Made by a program: the position numbers and the translations under genes. From Bacillus sp. FSL H8-0547 (GTDB lineage: Bacteria > Bacillota > Bacilli > Bacillales > Bacillaceae), in contig JBBODD010000001.1 in the NCBI GenBank assembly GCA_038002745.1, forward strand, positions 3,658,001 to 3,722,000: DNA of 64,000 nucleotides, read 5' to 3'. Below the pieces are notes generated by a model, which saw nothing but the letters and a program-made list of their open reading frames with translations, ran no database searches and was not told the DNA's origin. The first letter of the stretch is position 1; each line of letters opens with the position of its first letter. Below, piece after piece: positions 17,146 through 25,103 of the stretch.

Positions 17146-18591
17146 TTGAAAGCTGCAAAGCTGATTTTGTATTTTGGGCTTATCCCATTTAGTTTATCAC
17201 TGCTGGTGGTCATTTCTATGATGGCGGGTGTTCACTTCATTTTATATTCGTCCATCGCTTTTTTTTCAATTGGAGGACTCGTCTTTGGGTACAGGTGGTT
17301 TAAAAATCGAGTGCAAGGACAAGAATTTCTCGCCTTTGTTCCGCTTGCGTATACAGCTTTGCTTTGGGCAATCTTTATGTGGATCAGCGGAGGCTTTTAC
17401 GGACATGACAGCTGGGTAATCTATGGGATTTTGCACTTGCCGTATGCACCGGGATTTTTCATGTCAGCTTTTGCTGGTGAACTGAGTACCCTTTTTGGGG
17501 CTCCAATTGCATACGGATCGGCATTCAGCATCCCATGCATTCTTTTGATGCTGAGGAATCATCGAAACAATTTGTTTCCTGCTGCAAAAAAAGCATTTAC
17601 TCTGTTTGCCGTTATTGTAATCAGCTTAAGTACAGGCACTTACATAGATGCTGAAAGAAGCAAAACAGTGCTTCCCACATACGGGTATGAACATGGTGGG
17701 GGCTATTCGACTACAGATTTGACGCCTTATGAAGTAACCAATCCATATCACAAGCTGCCGACTTTAAAAGGTGAGTCAACGTTCATCATCGAGAACTCAG
17801 ATGAAATGCCGGTCATTGACGGAGCTGAGGCAGCTTTTCCGGTTTATTCTGCTTTTGCAAACGCAGTCTACAAAAATGTCAGCAGCGTCATGACATCCAA
17901 GAAAGAGGTTGTCAGCTTTACGAACACGATCTATGCATATGAGCGGCTGCTTTCGGGAGAAGCTGATATCTACTTTGGTGCCGAGCCTTCTAAAGAGCAG
18001 CAGATGATGGCTGAAAAGGCCGGCAAAGAGCTTGTCATGACACCGATTGGGAAAGAAGCATTTGTTTTCTTTGTTCATCCGGACAATCCGGTGGAAAACC
18101 TGGATGTTGAACAAATACAGAAAATCTACTCAGGTGAAATCAACAATTGGGAAGACGCAGGAGGCAATAAGGAAGAAATCATGCCCTTTCAGCGCCCGAA
18201 AAATTCAGGAAGCCAAACGCTGCTTGAGAAAATTATGGGCAACACTCCCATTCGAATACCGCTGAAAGAAGAGGTTGTACAGGGGATGGGGGGAATTATT
18301 GAACAAGTGTCAGATTACAGAAATGTTGAAAATGCCATCGGCTTTTCCTTCCGCTATTTTGCCACAGGGATGAGGAAAGATGAAGGTATCAAGCTGCTTG
18401 GAGTAAACGGGATCAAGCCGGATCCTGAAAATATCAGCAATGAAACCTATCCATTTACAGCTTCCCTTTATGCCATTACGCTTAAATCCAATCAGAACAA
18501 ACAGATTGAGCCATTCCTCCAATGGATGCAGGGGCCGCAGGGACAGGAACTGGTTGAAGAGGTTGGGTATGTAAAACTTACGGAACAATAA
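17146..18591 (+). CDS. Membrane-anchored PstS-like phosphate-binding domain protein
   Basis: A 481-residue protein of unusual build. Residues 1 to about 170 hold roughly five hydrophobic helices; residues about 210-480 form a PBP-like domain of the PstS type (MPVIDGAEAAFPVYSAFANAVY, LDVEQIQKIYSGEINNWEDAGG, PFQRPKNSGSQ, ENAIGFSFRYFATGM). The domain would face outside and bind phosphate or a similar anion. No Pst permease or ATPase gene is near, so it may be a sensor or scavenger rather than a transporter part. The start is TTG at 17146 after GGAAGGTGAGGAG. Confidence 0.8.
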   Translation: MKAAKLILYFGLIPFSLSLLVVISMMAGVHFILYSSIAFFSIGGLVFGYRWFKNRVQGQEFLAFVPLAYTALLWAIFMWISGGFYGHDSWVIYGILHLPYAPGFFMSAFAGELSTLFGAPIAYGSAFSIPCILLMLRNHRNNLFPAAKKAFTLFAVIVISLSTGTYIDAERSKTVLPTYGYEHGGGYSTTDLTPYEVTNPYHKLPTLKGESTFIIENSDEMPVIDGAEAAFPVYSAFANAVYKNVSSVMTSKKEVVSFTNTIYAYERLLSGEADIYFGAEPSKEQQMMAEKAGKELVMTPIGKEAFVFFVHPDNPVENLDVEQIQKIYSGEINNWEDAGGNKEEIMPFQRPKNSGSQTLLEKIMGNTPIRIPLKEEVVQGMGGIIEQVSDYRNVENAIGFSFRYFATGMRKDEGIKLLGVNGIKPDPENISNETYPFTASLYAITLKSNQNKQIEPFLQWMQGPQGQELVEEVGYVKLTEQ

Positions 18592-18605
18592 AGGTCAAAA
18601 AAGGG

Positions 18606-18629
18606 CATCTCCATGCAAAGGAGGTGCCT
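18606..18629 (+). promoter_or_regulatory. Hairpin that would sequester a strong Shine-Dalgarno
   Basis: GCATCTCC pairs with GGAGGTGC across a 7-nt loop. The right arm is part of AAAGGAGGTG, an excellent ribosome binding site for a 26-codon frame at 18633. No T-run follows, so it is not an ordinary terminator. Confidence 0.35.
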
Positions 18630-18632
18630 GCT

Positions 18633-18713
18633 GTGATATTGGCATCGTTTGCATGTCTCCCGGACAAGGAAAGAACCATTTTACAGCACGGTAAGGACAT
18701 GTATTTACGATAG
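18633..18713 (+). CDS. Possible leader peptide, 26 codons
   Basis: A GTG-started frame of 26 residues follows the strong ribosome site AAAGGAGGTG. It ends with TAG at 18711-18713, 47 bp before the beta-lactamase-fold gene. No homology is recognised. The main support is the ribosome site and the hairpin that pairs with it, so it could be a chance frame. Confidence 0.25.
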   Translation: MILASFACLPDKERTILQHGKDMYLR

Positions 18714-18760
18714 TATTGTAAAATTGAGAATTAGAGGTATTTTCTATCGGGGGGATTATT

Positions 18761-19804
18761 GTGAAGCCGCTAAGTGTCAACATTAAAAATCGTATGGTTG
18801 ATTATCAGATAACTGGATTAAGCTTGGCATCTATTGATCAGGGCCGTATAAGCAGCACCGAATGTTTCGGTTTGCTTGAAGCCGGAACAGATAAAATGGT
18901 CAAAAGGAATACGATTTTCAGTGCTTGTTCAATCAGTAAATTTGTGACATCAATGCTTGCGATGATCCTGACAGAACAAGGCATACTTGATTTAGATGAG
19001 GATGTAAATGACAGACTTGCTTCATGGAAAGTTCCTGGAAATAAATTTAATAATAAGAAAAAAGTGACGTTAAGAAATTTACTTTGTCACCAGTCTGGCG
19101 TGATTGATCCTCCAGATAGTTTTTCCGAACGAAATTCGATGACAGACTGCCCTGAGACAGCAGAATTATTGGCAGGAAGGACTCCCTATTGTAAAGCTCC
19201 AATTGAACTGAAGTATGAACCTTGGAGCGACTTCAGCTATTCGGACGCAGGTTACTGCATTATACAGCTCGTAATAGAGGACGCTGCCGGCATACCTTTC
19301 ACAAAGCTGGTACATGATTTTATTTTCCGTCCATTAAATATGTCTGACAGCACATTTGATCTACCTGTATCATCCGCAGATAAAGGGAATTTCTCATGCG
19401 GTCACAGCAAAAGCGGTGATCTTGTTGATGGGAAATATCCTGTTTATCCTTTTCCTGCAGCTTCAGGGCTGTGGACAACACCTGCAGATTTAGCTCTTTT
19501 AGTGATAGAACTAATGAACTCCATTAAAGGTGAAAGCAGCCTTAAGCTTTCTGCAAATAAAGCAATGGAAGTGATTGAATCCCAGGGATGCAAGGAATGG
19601 ACTGGGCTTGGTGTTTTCCTGGATAAAAACCAAACGGGAATTGAAATCTCATCACTTGGCTGGGGAGCAGGTTTTCAATGTGTGATGGTGGCATATCCGT
19701 TACTAGGAAAAGGTTTAGTGATTATGACTAATACGGATACCGGTATACATCAACTGGAAGGGATAATCGGAGAAATCTGCAGGGATTGGGTTGTGAATTT
19801 TTAG
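18761..19804 (+). CDS. Serine hydrolase, beta-lactamase/PBP4* fold
   Basis: A 347-residue class C beta-lactamase-like protein. The nucleophile motif SISK (S-x-x-K) lies near residue 55, the second motif is YSD (in FSYSDAGYC) in place of the usual YxN, and HQSGVID is typical of the family. There is no signal peptide, so it appears cytoplasmic, unlike penicillin-degrading enzymes. Likely substrates are esters or peptides, and antibiotic resistance should not be assumed. The start is GTG at 18761 after a G-rich site. Confidence 0.8.
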   Translation: MKPLSVNIKNRMVDYQITGLSLASIDQGRISSTECFGLLEAGTDKMVKRNTIFSACSISKFVTSMLAMILTEQGILDLDEDVNDRLASWKVPGNKFNNKKKVTLRNLLCHQSGVIDPPDSFSERNSMTDCPETAELLAGRTPYCKAPIELKYEPWSDFSYSDAGYCIIQLVIEDAAGIPFTKLVHDFIFRPLNMSDSTFDLPVSSADKGNFSCGHSKSGDLVDGKYPVYPFPAASGLWTTPADLALLVIELMNSIKGESSLKLSANKAMEVIESQGCKEWTGLGVFLDKNQTGIEISSLGWGAGFQCVMVAYPLLGKGLVIMTNTDTGIHQLEGIIGEICRDWVVNF

Positions 19805-19868
19805 AAAAATGAAACTTTTAATAAATCCGCTTCGTATATAAAGTCATTCAAAGACTGCGGGGTGCAAA

Positions 19869-20183
19869 ATGAAAAAATACCTGTTTTTTGTTCTGTTGAC
19901 AGTGATCATCGAGTCTTTATTGATAACCGGCACAATTGTTATATGGAACACCGCTTTTCCTGAAACCATGTTTTTCGGCTCCTTCATATTTCTGTTTATT
20001 TCTTTCATCATAAGCTCTTCGGGTGGATTCCTGTCCAATAACGCTGAGTTCTCCGTTTTTACAGCGATGGCAGGAAGCTATCAGCCAAGGCGCGAGGAAA
20101 GTTATTTGATTGTCAGCCCGTTCTTAGTAGGTTCTGGCCTGTTCTTTATTAGTTATTTTGTCATTTATTATTTTGTTTATTGA
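19869..20183 (+). CDS. Hypothetical membrane protein
   Basis: A 104-residue unrecognised protein with three hydrophobic helices (about 4-24, 34-54, 84-104) and a polar loop containing AGSYQPRREESY. The ATG has only a weak GGGG site. It follows the serine hydrolase gene by 64 bp on the same strand and could be co-transcribed. Confidence 0.65.
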   Translation: MKKYLFFVLLTVIIESLLITGTIVIWNTAFPETMFFGSFIFLFISFIISSSGGFLSNNAEFSVFTAMAGSYQPRREESYLIVSPFLVGSGLFFISYFVIYYFVY

Positions 20184-20186
20184 GTC

Positions 20187-20210
20187 AAAAAAACACCGCA
20201 AAAAGCGGTG
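20187..20210 (-). terminator. Terminator of the EmrE/EamA-type transporter gene
   Basis: Stem CACCGC/GCGGTG with a five-base loop. On the minus strand a seven-T run follows. Confidence 0.85.
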
Positions 20211-20226
20211 CAAAGCGTCTTTCTCT

Positions 20227-21192
20227 TCAAAGGTTTTTAGCTGCACGTGAATAGAAGATTTTTCTCAAACGGCCTTCATTAAAATAACTGTGCATAAACA
20301 TCCCGGCGATAATCAGTCCGATTCCGGCAAGGGTCATGCCTCCTGGAAATGGACTTGAAAAAAGAACCATTTCACCTGCAAAAACGAAAAGGACCTGGGT
20401 TGATTGAGTAGCTTCAACAGATGCAAGCTTGCCTTCATCATGGCGTGACCTGTCCGTTGCAATAAAAAACAGAGTCGTTGCGATCACACCTGAACTGACG
20501 GCGACGATAAAGGACTGTACGACCTGAGCGGATGAGGGAGGACCGGTGAAAACATACCCGCATACTGCCAGGATGACCCAAAACGGAGTGCTTGCCAGTG
20601 TCATGCCGAGCACTCTCTGAAATGTATCAAGCCTCCCTCCGCATACCTCCATCATCTTCCTGTTCCCGAGCGGATAAGCAAACGCTGCGGCAGCAACCGG
20701 AAGAACACCCGCCAAAAGGGCCCAGCTTCCAGCTCCTGATGCATGCTTCATTTGAATGAGAACGACTCCTGAAAAAATGATAACAGAAAAGAACAGGGCA
20801 GGCAGAGGGATTTTCCTCCTGTTTTTCACCCCTTCTGAGCTTTCATAAAAAAGCGGGGCAAGCAATGTGCCGGCTACAATGGTCAGCTGCCATGTACCCG
20901 CTACAAGCCAGCCGGGCCCGTAAGCAGCGGCAAATGTGATGGGCGCATAAAAAAGGACAAACCCTGTGAAGCTCCAAAGGATCCACTTAGAAGGCTGTGC
21001 CTTCATTTCAGAGAAAAGCTGTCTGCTGTTTTTTCGAAGAAAAACAATCAGAGCCAAAAACGGAATCATAAATAAAAACCTCAGCGATGAACTCCAGAGC
21101 CAGCTGCCGCCTGCAAGCTCCATGGACCGGTTCAAGATAAACGTTACAGCAAAAAACATGGAGGCAATGATGCCTATTCCAATTTCTTTCAT
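20227..21192 (-). CDS. DMT-superfamily transporter (multidrug efflux EmrE-like, 10 helices)
   Basis: A 321-residue membrane protein with about ten hydrophobic helices arranged as two halves, typical of drug/metabolite transporters. The N-terminal MKEIGIGIIASMFFAVTFILNRSMEL and the motif FYAPITFAAAYGPGWLVAGTWQ match the EmrE-like PF13536 group. It would export or import small metabolites; the substrate is unknown. AGGAGG lies just upstream of the ATG at 21192. Confidence 0.85.
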   Translation of the reverse strand: MKEIGIGIIASMFFAVTFILNRSMELAGGSWLWSSSLRFLFMIPFLALIVFLRKNSRQLFSEMKAQPSKWILWSFTGFVLFYAPITFAAAYGPGWLVAGTWQLTIVAGTLLAPLFYESSEGVKNRRKIPLPALFFSVIIFSGVVLIQMKHASGAGSWALLAGVLPVAAAAFAYPLGNRKMMEVCGGRLDTFQRVLGMTLASTPFWVILAVCGYVFTGPPSSAQVVQSFIVAVSSGVIATTLFFIATDRSRHDEGKLASVEATQSTQVLFVFAGEMVLFSSPFPGGMTLAGIGLIIAGMFMHSYFNEGRLRKIFYSRAAKNL

Positions 21193-21306
21193 AGCTTCCT
21201 CCTATTAAAACGTGTGCCTCTATTATACAAATATCCAGACGGAAAATTCAGTTAATACGAAAGAAATATGTTACGATAGCAAAAACATGCTGAAAGGATG
21301 CTTCTC

Positions 21307-21666
21307 ATGATAAATTACAATAACCGCCGTTTTGCGGCTGTATCAAACTCTGATAATGGGGAAGTTTCATCAAAGACGATTTTTATTTACAAGCAGGAAG
21401 GAAACATTCTGTCAGGGTCATATGAGGGAGGGGAAATCCTGAAAGGGTCGCTGATGGGGCTGGTAAAGGAAGACGGATCCCTTGAGTTCAGCTATCATCA
21501 TATTAATGATAAGAATCAGATCAGGGGAGGCCGCTGCTTTTCTGCACCTGAAAAGCTGGCTGACGGAAGAATCCGTCTTATGGAAAGATGGCAGTGGACG
21601 GATGAGGAGCGGACTGAGGGAGAGTCTGTCATTGAAGAATTCCTTCCTTGTACACAAAATTTCTGA
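21307..21666 (+). CDS. Small beta-rich protein often annotated as N-acetylglutamate synthase-like
   Basis: A 119-residue protein with short alternating strands ([57 protein letters not shown]-like end). Proteins of this pattern in Bacillus are commonly labelled N-acetylglutamate synthase, but there is no GNAT fold signature and the enzymatic claim is doubtful. ATG 21307 is preferred because GAAAGG lies 9 nt upstream. Confidence 0.65.
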   Translation: MINYNNRRFAAVSNSDNGEVSSKTIFIYKQEGNILSGSYEGGEILKGSLMGLVKEDGSLEFSYHHINDKNQIRGGRCFSAPEKLADGRIRLMERWQWTDEERTEGESVIEEFLPCTQNF

Positions 21667-21741
21667 AAAATACAGTCTGACAATCTGCTTTATTTTCTGA
21701 TATCCTCAGGCTTGAATCTATTACTGGAAAGGCTGATGACC

Positions 21742-21987
21742 GTGTTTATTCAATTTACGAAAGAACAGAAGATGATGATGATTGAAGATATTCAGCGTTA
21801 TTATTATCAGGAAAATGGAGATGAAATTGGTGAACTAGCAGCTGAAAATCTGCTCGAATTCATTAAAGAATCCATCGGTCCCCATTTTTATAATCAGGCT
21901 GTCAAAGATGCGAAAAATCTTGTCGAACAGAGAATGCAGTCTATGGAGGAGGATTTGTACGCTCTTGAACGGTCTGTGAAAAGGTAG
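21742..21987 (+). CDS. DUF2164 family protein
   Basis: An 81-residue, mostly helical, acidic protein starting FIQFTKEQKMMMIEDIQRYY, the pattern of DUF2164. It includes ENLLEFIKESIGPHFYNQAV and an amphipathic C-terminal helix. The function is unknown. GTG 21742 is preferred for its 9-nt spacing to GGAAAGG; an ATG at 21736 is also possible. Confidence 0.75.
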   Translation: MFIQFTKEQKMMMIEDIQRYYYQENGDEIGELAAENLLEFIKESIGPHFYNQAVKDAKNLVEQRMQSMEEDLYALERSVKR

Positions 21988-22065
21988 ACGTTCAATCATA
22001 AATATTGCGAATTTCATCCTGTAATGCTATCTTTTATAGGATTATAGAAAAAAAGGTGGATTTGC

Positions 22066-22914
22066 ATGAAGAATATTTTTTCACTAAATAAAACAGGCGC
22101 CATTTTCGCCATAATGGCATTTGCATTTATGCTTGCCGGCTGCGGCAGTTCTCAGGAGAAACAGGAAGAAAAAACAGCCTGGGACACAATTAAAGAAGAA
22201 GGCAAGCTGAAAGTAGCAACTTCCGGCACTCTTTATCCTGCTTCCTATCATGATTCAGAAACAAATGAGCTGACTGGATTTGAAGTGGAAGTGGTCAAAG
22301 AAATGGCGAAACGCATGGATCTCGAAGCTGAATTTTCAGAAATGGCGTTTGACGGTATGCTGACGTCTGTTCAAAGCGGCAAAGTTGATCTTGCTGCAAA
22401 TGATATTACGATGACTGTTGAGCGGAAAGAAAAGTTCGACTTCTCAGTACCTTATAAACACTCATACGGGACAGCTATGGTACGGAAGGATGACCTTTCC
22501 GGCATAAAATCGCTAGAGGACCTGAAAGGGAAAAAAGCAGCAGGAGAAGCAACAACAACTTATATGGCTGTAGCCCGCGAGTACGGAGCTGAGGAAGTCA
22601 TTTATGACAATGCAACAAATGATCAGTACTTGCGTGATGTGTCAACCGGAAGAACGGATGTCATTTTAAATGATTACTATCTTCAGCGATTGGCTGTTGC
22701 TGCTTTTCCAGATTTGAACATTACTATTCATCCTGACATCAAATTCAATCCTGTCAGCCAGGGCATCATTATGAAAAAAGACAGTGACGAGCTGAAAAAA
22801 GAAATTGATGCGGTACTGAACGAAATGCTTGAGGACGGAACGATCGCCAAAATCTCAAAGCAATTTTTTGATGGAGCAGATGTTTCAAAAGAAACAGATG
22901 CTGATTTTAAGTAG
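22066..22914 (+). CDS. Amino acid ABC transporter, solute-binding lipoprotein
   Basis: A 282-residue family-3 solute-binding protein. The lipobox LAGC lies at about residue 26, so it is anchored outside. Signatures include GTLYPASYHDSETNELTGFEVEVVKEMA, FDGMLTSVQSGKVDLAANDITMTVERKEKFDFS. It probably binds a polar amino acid such as cystine or glutamine. The gene is followed 15 bp later by the permease, but no ATPase follows. AAAAGGTGGA precedes the ATG. Confidence 0.92.
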   Translation: MKNIFSLNKTGAIFAIMAFAFMLAGCGSSQEKQEEKTAWDTIKEEGKLKVATSGTLYPASYHDSETNELTGFEVEVVKEMAKRMDLEAEFSEMAFDGMLTSVQSGKVDLAANDITMTVERKEKFDFSVPYKHSYGTAMVRKDDLSGIKSLEDLKGKKAAGEATTTYMAVAREYGAEEVIYDNATNDQYLRDVSTGRTDVILNDYYLQRLAVAAFPDLNITIHPDIKFNPVSQGIIMKKDSDELKKEIDAVLNEMLEDGTIAKISKQFFDGADVSKETDADFK

Positions 22915-22929
22915 CGGCAGGTGACGGCA

Positions 22930-23607
22930 ATGGATGCGATCCAATGGGAATACCTCTTTGACTGGGAGCTTGCCGTCAAGTCCTTTCCTTTTGTTATAAA
23001 AGGAATCTGGAACACGTTGCTTATTTCCCTTCTCAGCATGGGCATTGGCTTGGTGCTCGGTTTTTTTCTCGCATTAGCAAGAACGTCCAAGTCTCCTGTC
23101 CTAAGCTTGCCTGCGAGAATCTACATTTCATTTATGCGCGGCGTTCCGATTCTGGTGATTCTGTTTATCCTGTATTTCGGATTTCCGATTATCGGAATTG
23201 AATTTACAGCGGTAACCGCAGCGCTGATCGGCTTCAGTCTTAACAGTTCTGCCTATATGGCTGAAATCAATCGCTCAGCACTTGCATCTGTGGACAAGGG
23301 GCAGTGGGAAGCAGCTAGTTCTCTTGGAATGTCGTACTGGCAGACAATGAGAGGCATCATTCTCCCTCAAGCGTTTAGAATAGCGCTTCCGCCTCTGTCG
23401 AATGTGCTCCTCGATTTAACAAAAGCCTCATCTTTAGCAGCTATGATTACGGTGCCTGAGCTGTTCCAGCAGGCAAAAATTGTAGGAGGAAGAGAGCTTG
23501 ATTATATGACGATGTATATTCTCGTCGCATTCATCTACTGGGGGATTTGCTCCCTGCTTACTCTGTTTCAAAATTATCTTGAGAGAAGATATGAATACCT
23601 GCTTTAA
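22930..23607 (+). CDS. Amino acid ABC transporter permease
   Basis: A 225-residue permease of the His/Glu/Gln/Arg/opine family with about five helices. The EAA loop reads EAASSLGMSYWQTMRGIILPQAFR, which docks on the ATPase. It forms the membrane channel for the solute-binding protein encoded upstream. ATG 22930 is preferred over GTG 22921 because AGGTGA lies at 22919-22924. The expected third gene, the ATPase, is missing, so another locus must supply it. Confidence 0.93.
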   Translation: MDAIQWEYLFDWELAVKSFPFVIKGIWNTLLISLLSMGIGLVLGFFLALARTSKSPVLSLPARIYISFMRGVPILVILFILYFGFPIIGIEFTAVTAALIGFSLNSSAYMAEINRSALASVDKGQWEAASSLGMSYWQTMRGIILPQAFRIALPPLSNVLLDLTKASSLAAMITVPELFQQAKIVGGRELDYMTMYILVAFIYWGICSLLTLFQNYLERRYEYLL

Positions 23608-23611
23608 TCAG

Positions 23612-23652
23612 AAACCAGATTGCTGCAAATGCGGCATCTGGTTTTTCTTTTT
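23612..23652 (+). terminator. Terminator of the SBP-permease operon
   Basis: Stem AAACCAGAT/ATCTGGTTT with a 15-nt loop and a T-rich tail. Confidence 0.85.
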
Positions 23653-23737
23653 TTTACATTCCTGAAAATGTTGAGCAGAGGTTTTCCATGCTATACTTAT
23701 CGAAAGAGTCCACATTGTATCCTTTAGGAGGGTTTAT

Positions 23738-24586
23738 TTGAAAACTGGCAAAGATCAATTGAAGTCAGGCTATTCTTCTCTCGGCACTGTCTCAAAAAAA
23801 ATGTTTGCAATGATTTGTGACCGGCTGAATGTACCTGTTGCTTATGTGACGAAAAGAGGGCATACAGCTATAACCGTCCTTAGCTCCTACAACCATACAG
23901 AAGAAATTATTCCAGAAGGATACATTGTAGAATACAGCAGCACCTATTGCAGGCACATTATTGAAAATGGGATGATGACGACATCAAATCTCATGCAATA
24001 CGGCATGACAAAGGACCTTTCTGTTACTGGGGACCTTAAGATGAAAGGGTTTTTAGGTGTCACCCTGAAAGATGTGAACGGAAACGTATTTGGGACGCTG
24101 TGTGTTATGGACAGGAATGAAAAAGAGTTCTCAAAAGAAGATGCTGAATACCTTTCTTCGATGGCTGAATTGCTCTCGCACATCATTGAGCTTGACCGAG
24201 CGAAATATGACCTTGGTTTTTTAAGTGTCCCCATTATCCCAATAACAGATGGTGTATCTATTCTCTCCCTCCAGGGAACGGTGGATGAAATCCGCTCAGA
24301 AAAAATCATCTCGGATGTGCTTGAAAATGCTTCTATTCACAGCATTTCCTGCTTCATCATTGATTTGTCAAAACTCTTCGTTCAGGACGATTTATTTTCA
24401 AATCTTCTTTTTACTCTGACAGAGGCATTAAAGTTAATTGGTACCGACACAATTATAACCGGAGTAACTGCCGATTTTGCAATCGAGCAGTACAGACACA
24501 GAAGCTTTGATCAGATCAAAGCTTCATTTGCAAAGGATATTAGCACTGCGCTTGAATCCATCGGGTATCAATTGACAGAAAAATAG
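23738..24586 (+). CDS. GAF-STAS protein, RsbR-like
   Basis: A 282-residue cytoplasmic protein. Residues about 15-155 form a GAF sensor domain (CDRLNVPVAYVTKRG, YCRHIIENG, KGFLGVTLKDVNGNVFGTLCVMD). Residues about 165-280 form a STAS domain of the RsbR type (PIIPITDGVSILSLQGTVDE, FIIDLSKLFVQDD, LTEALKLIGTDTIITG). RsbR proteins sit in the stressosome and control sigma-B. At the two threonine positions phosphorylated in RsbR this protein has Glu (GTVDEIR) and Asp (FVQDDLF). The start is TTG at 23738 after AGGAGG. Confidence 0.85.
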   Translation: MKTGKDQLKSGYSSLGTVSKKMFAMICDRLNVPVAYVTKRGHTAITVLSSYNHTEEIIPEGYIVEYSSTYCRHIIENGMMTTSNLMQYGMTKDLSVTGDLKMKGFLGVTLKDVNGNVFGTLCVMDRNEKEFSKEDAEYLSSMAELLSHIIELDRAKYDLGFLSVPIIPITDGVSILSLQGTVDEIRSEKIISDVLENASIHSISCFIIDLSKLFVQDDLFSNLLFTLTEALKLIGTDTIITGVTADFAIEQYRHRSFDQIKASFAKDISTALESIGYQLTEK

Positions 24587-24623
24587 GACCCGGCTTGGAA
24601 TTTAAAAAGTATGGGGGATCGGG

Positions 24624-25067
24624 ATGCAGCCGCCAAAACATATTGTTTCCGCAGCGACTATTGTACTTAATGAAAAGAGAGAAATCTTACTTATAAAAGG
24701 TCCGAAAAGAGGGTGGGAGATTCCCGGGGGACAAGTAGAAGAAGGCGAATCACTGAAAGCAGCAGCCATCAGAGAAACACAGGAAGAATCGGGAATCATC
24801 ATCGAAGTGACGAAATTCTGCGGAATTTTTCAAAATGTAGACCGTTCAATCTGCAATACACTTTTTATGGGTAAGCCGGTTGGAGGAAAGCCCGAGACAA
24901 GTCCTGAGAGTTTAGAAGTGGGGTATTTTCCAATTGAGCAGGCCCTTGAAATGGTCACCTGGAAAAATTTCAGGCAGAGAATTGAATATTGTTTAAACGA
25001 TGAAATACAGCCTTTTTATGTTGAATTTAAAGGAAGCGAGACAGAAGAGCTGATTGGAAAACTATGA
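24624..25067 (+). CDS. NUDIX hydrolase
   Basis: A 147-residue hydrolase with a complete Nudix box starting GGQVEEGESLKAAAIRETQ and continuing EESGI (about residues 36-58), including the metal-binding REtxEE core. It would cleave a nucleoside diphosphate linked to another group. The exact substrate cannot be predicted. ATG 24624 follows a G-rich site. Confidence 0.9.
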   Translation: MQPPKHIVSAATIVLNEKREILLIKGPKRGWEIPGGQVEEGESLKAAAIRETQEESGIIIEVTKFCGIFQNVDRSICNTLFMGKPVGGKPETSPESLEVGYFPIEQALEMVTWKNFRQRIEYCLNDEIQPFYVEFKGSETEELIGKL

Positions 25068-25103
25068 GAGTCGGACAGCTGAAAATGACAGGAGATGAAA
25101 AAA

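Noticed and set aside
18761-19804. Antibiotic-resistance beta-lactamase
   Set aside because: No signal peptide is present and the second motif is YSD rather than YxN, so a general serine hydrolase is the safer call.
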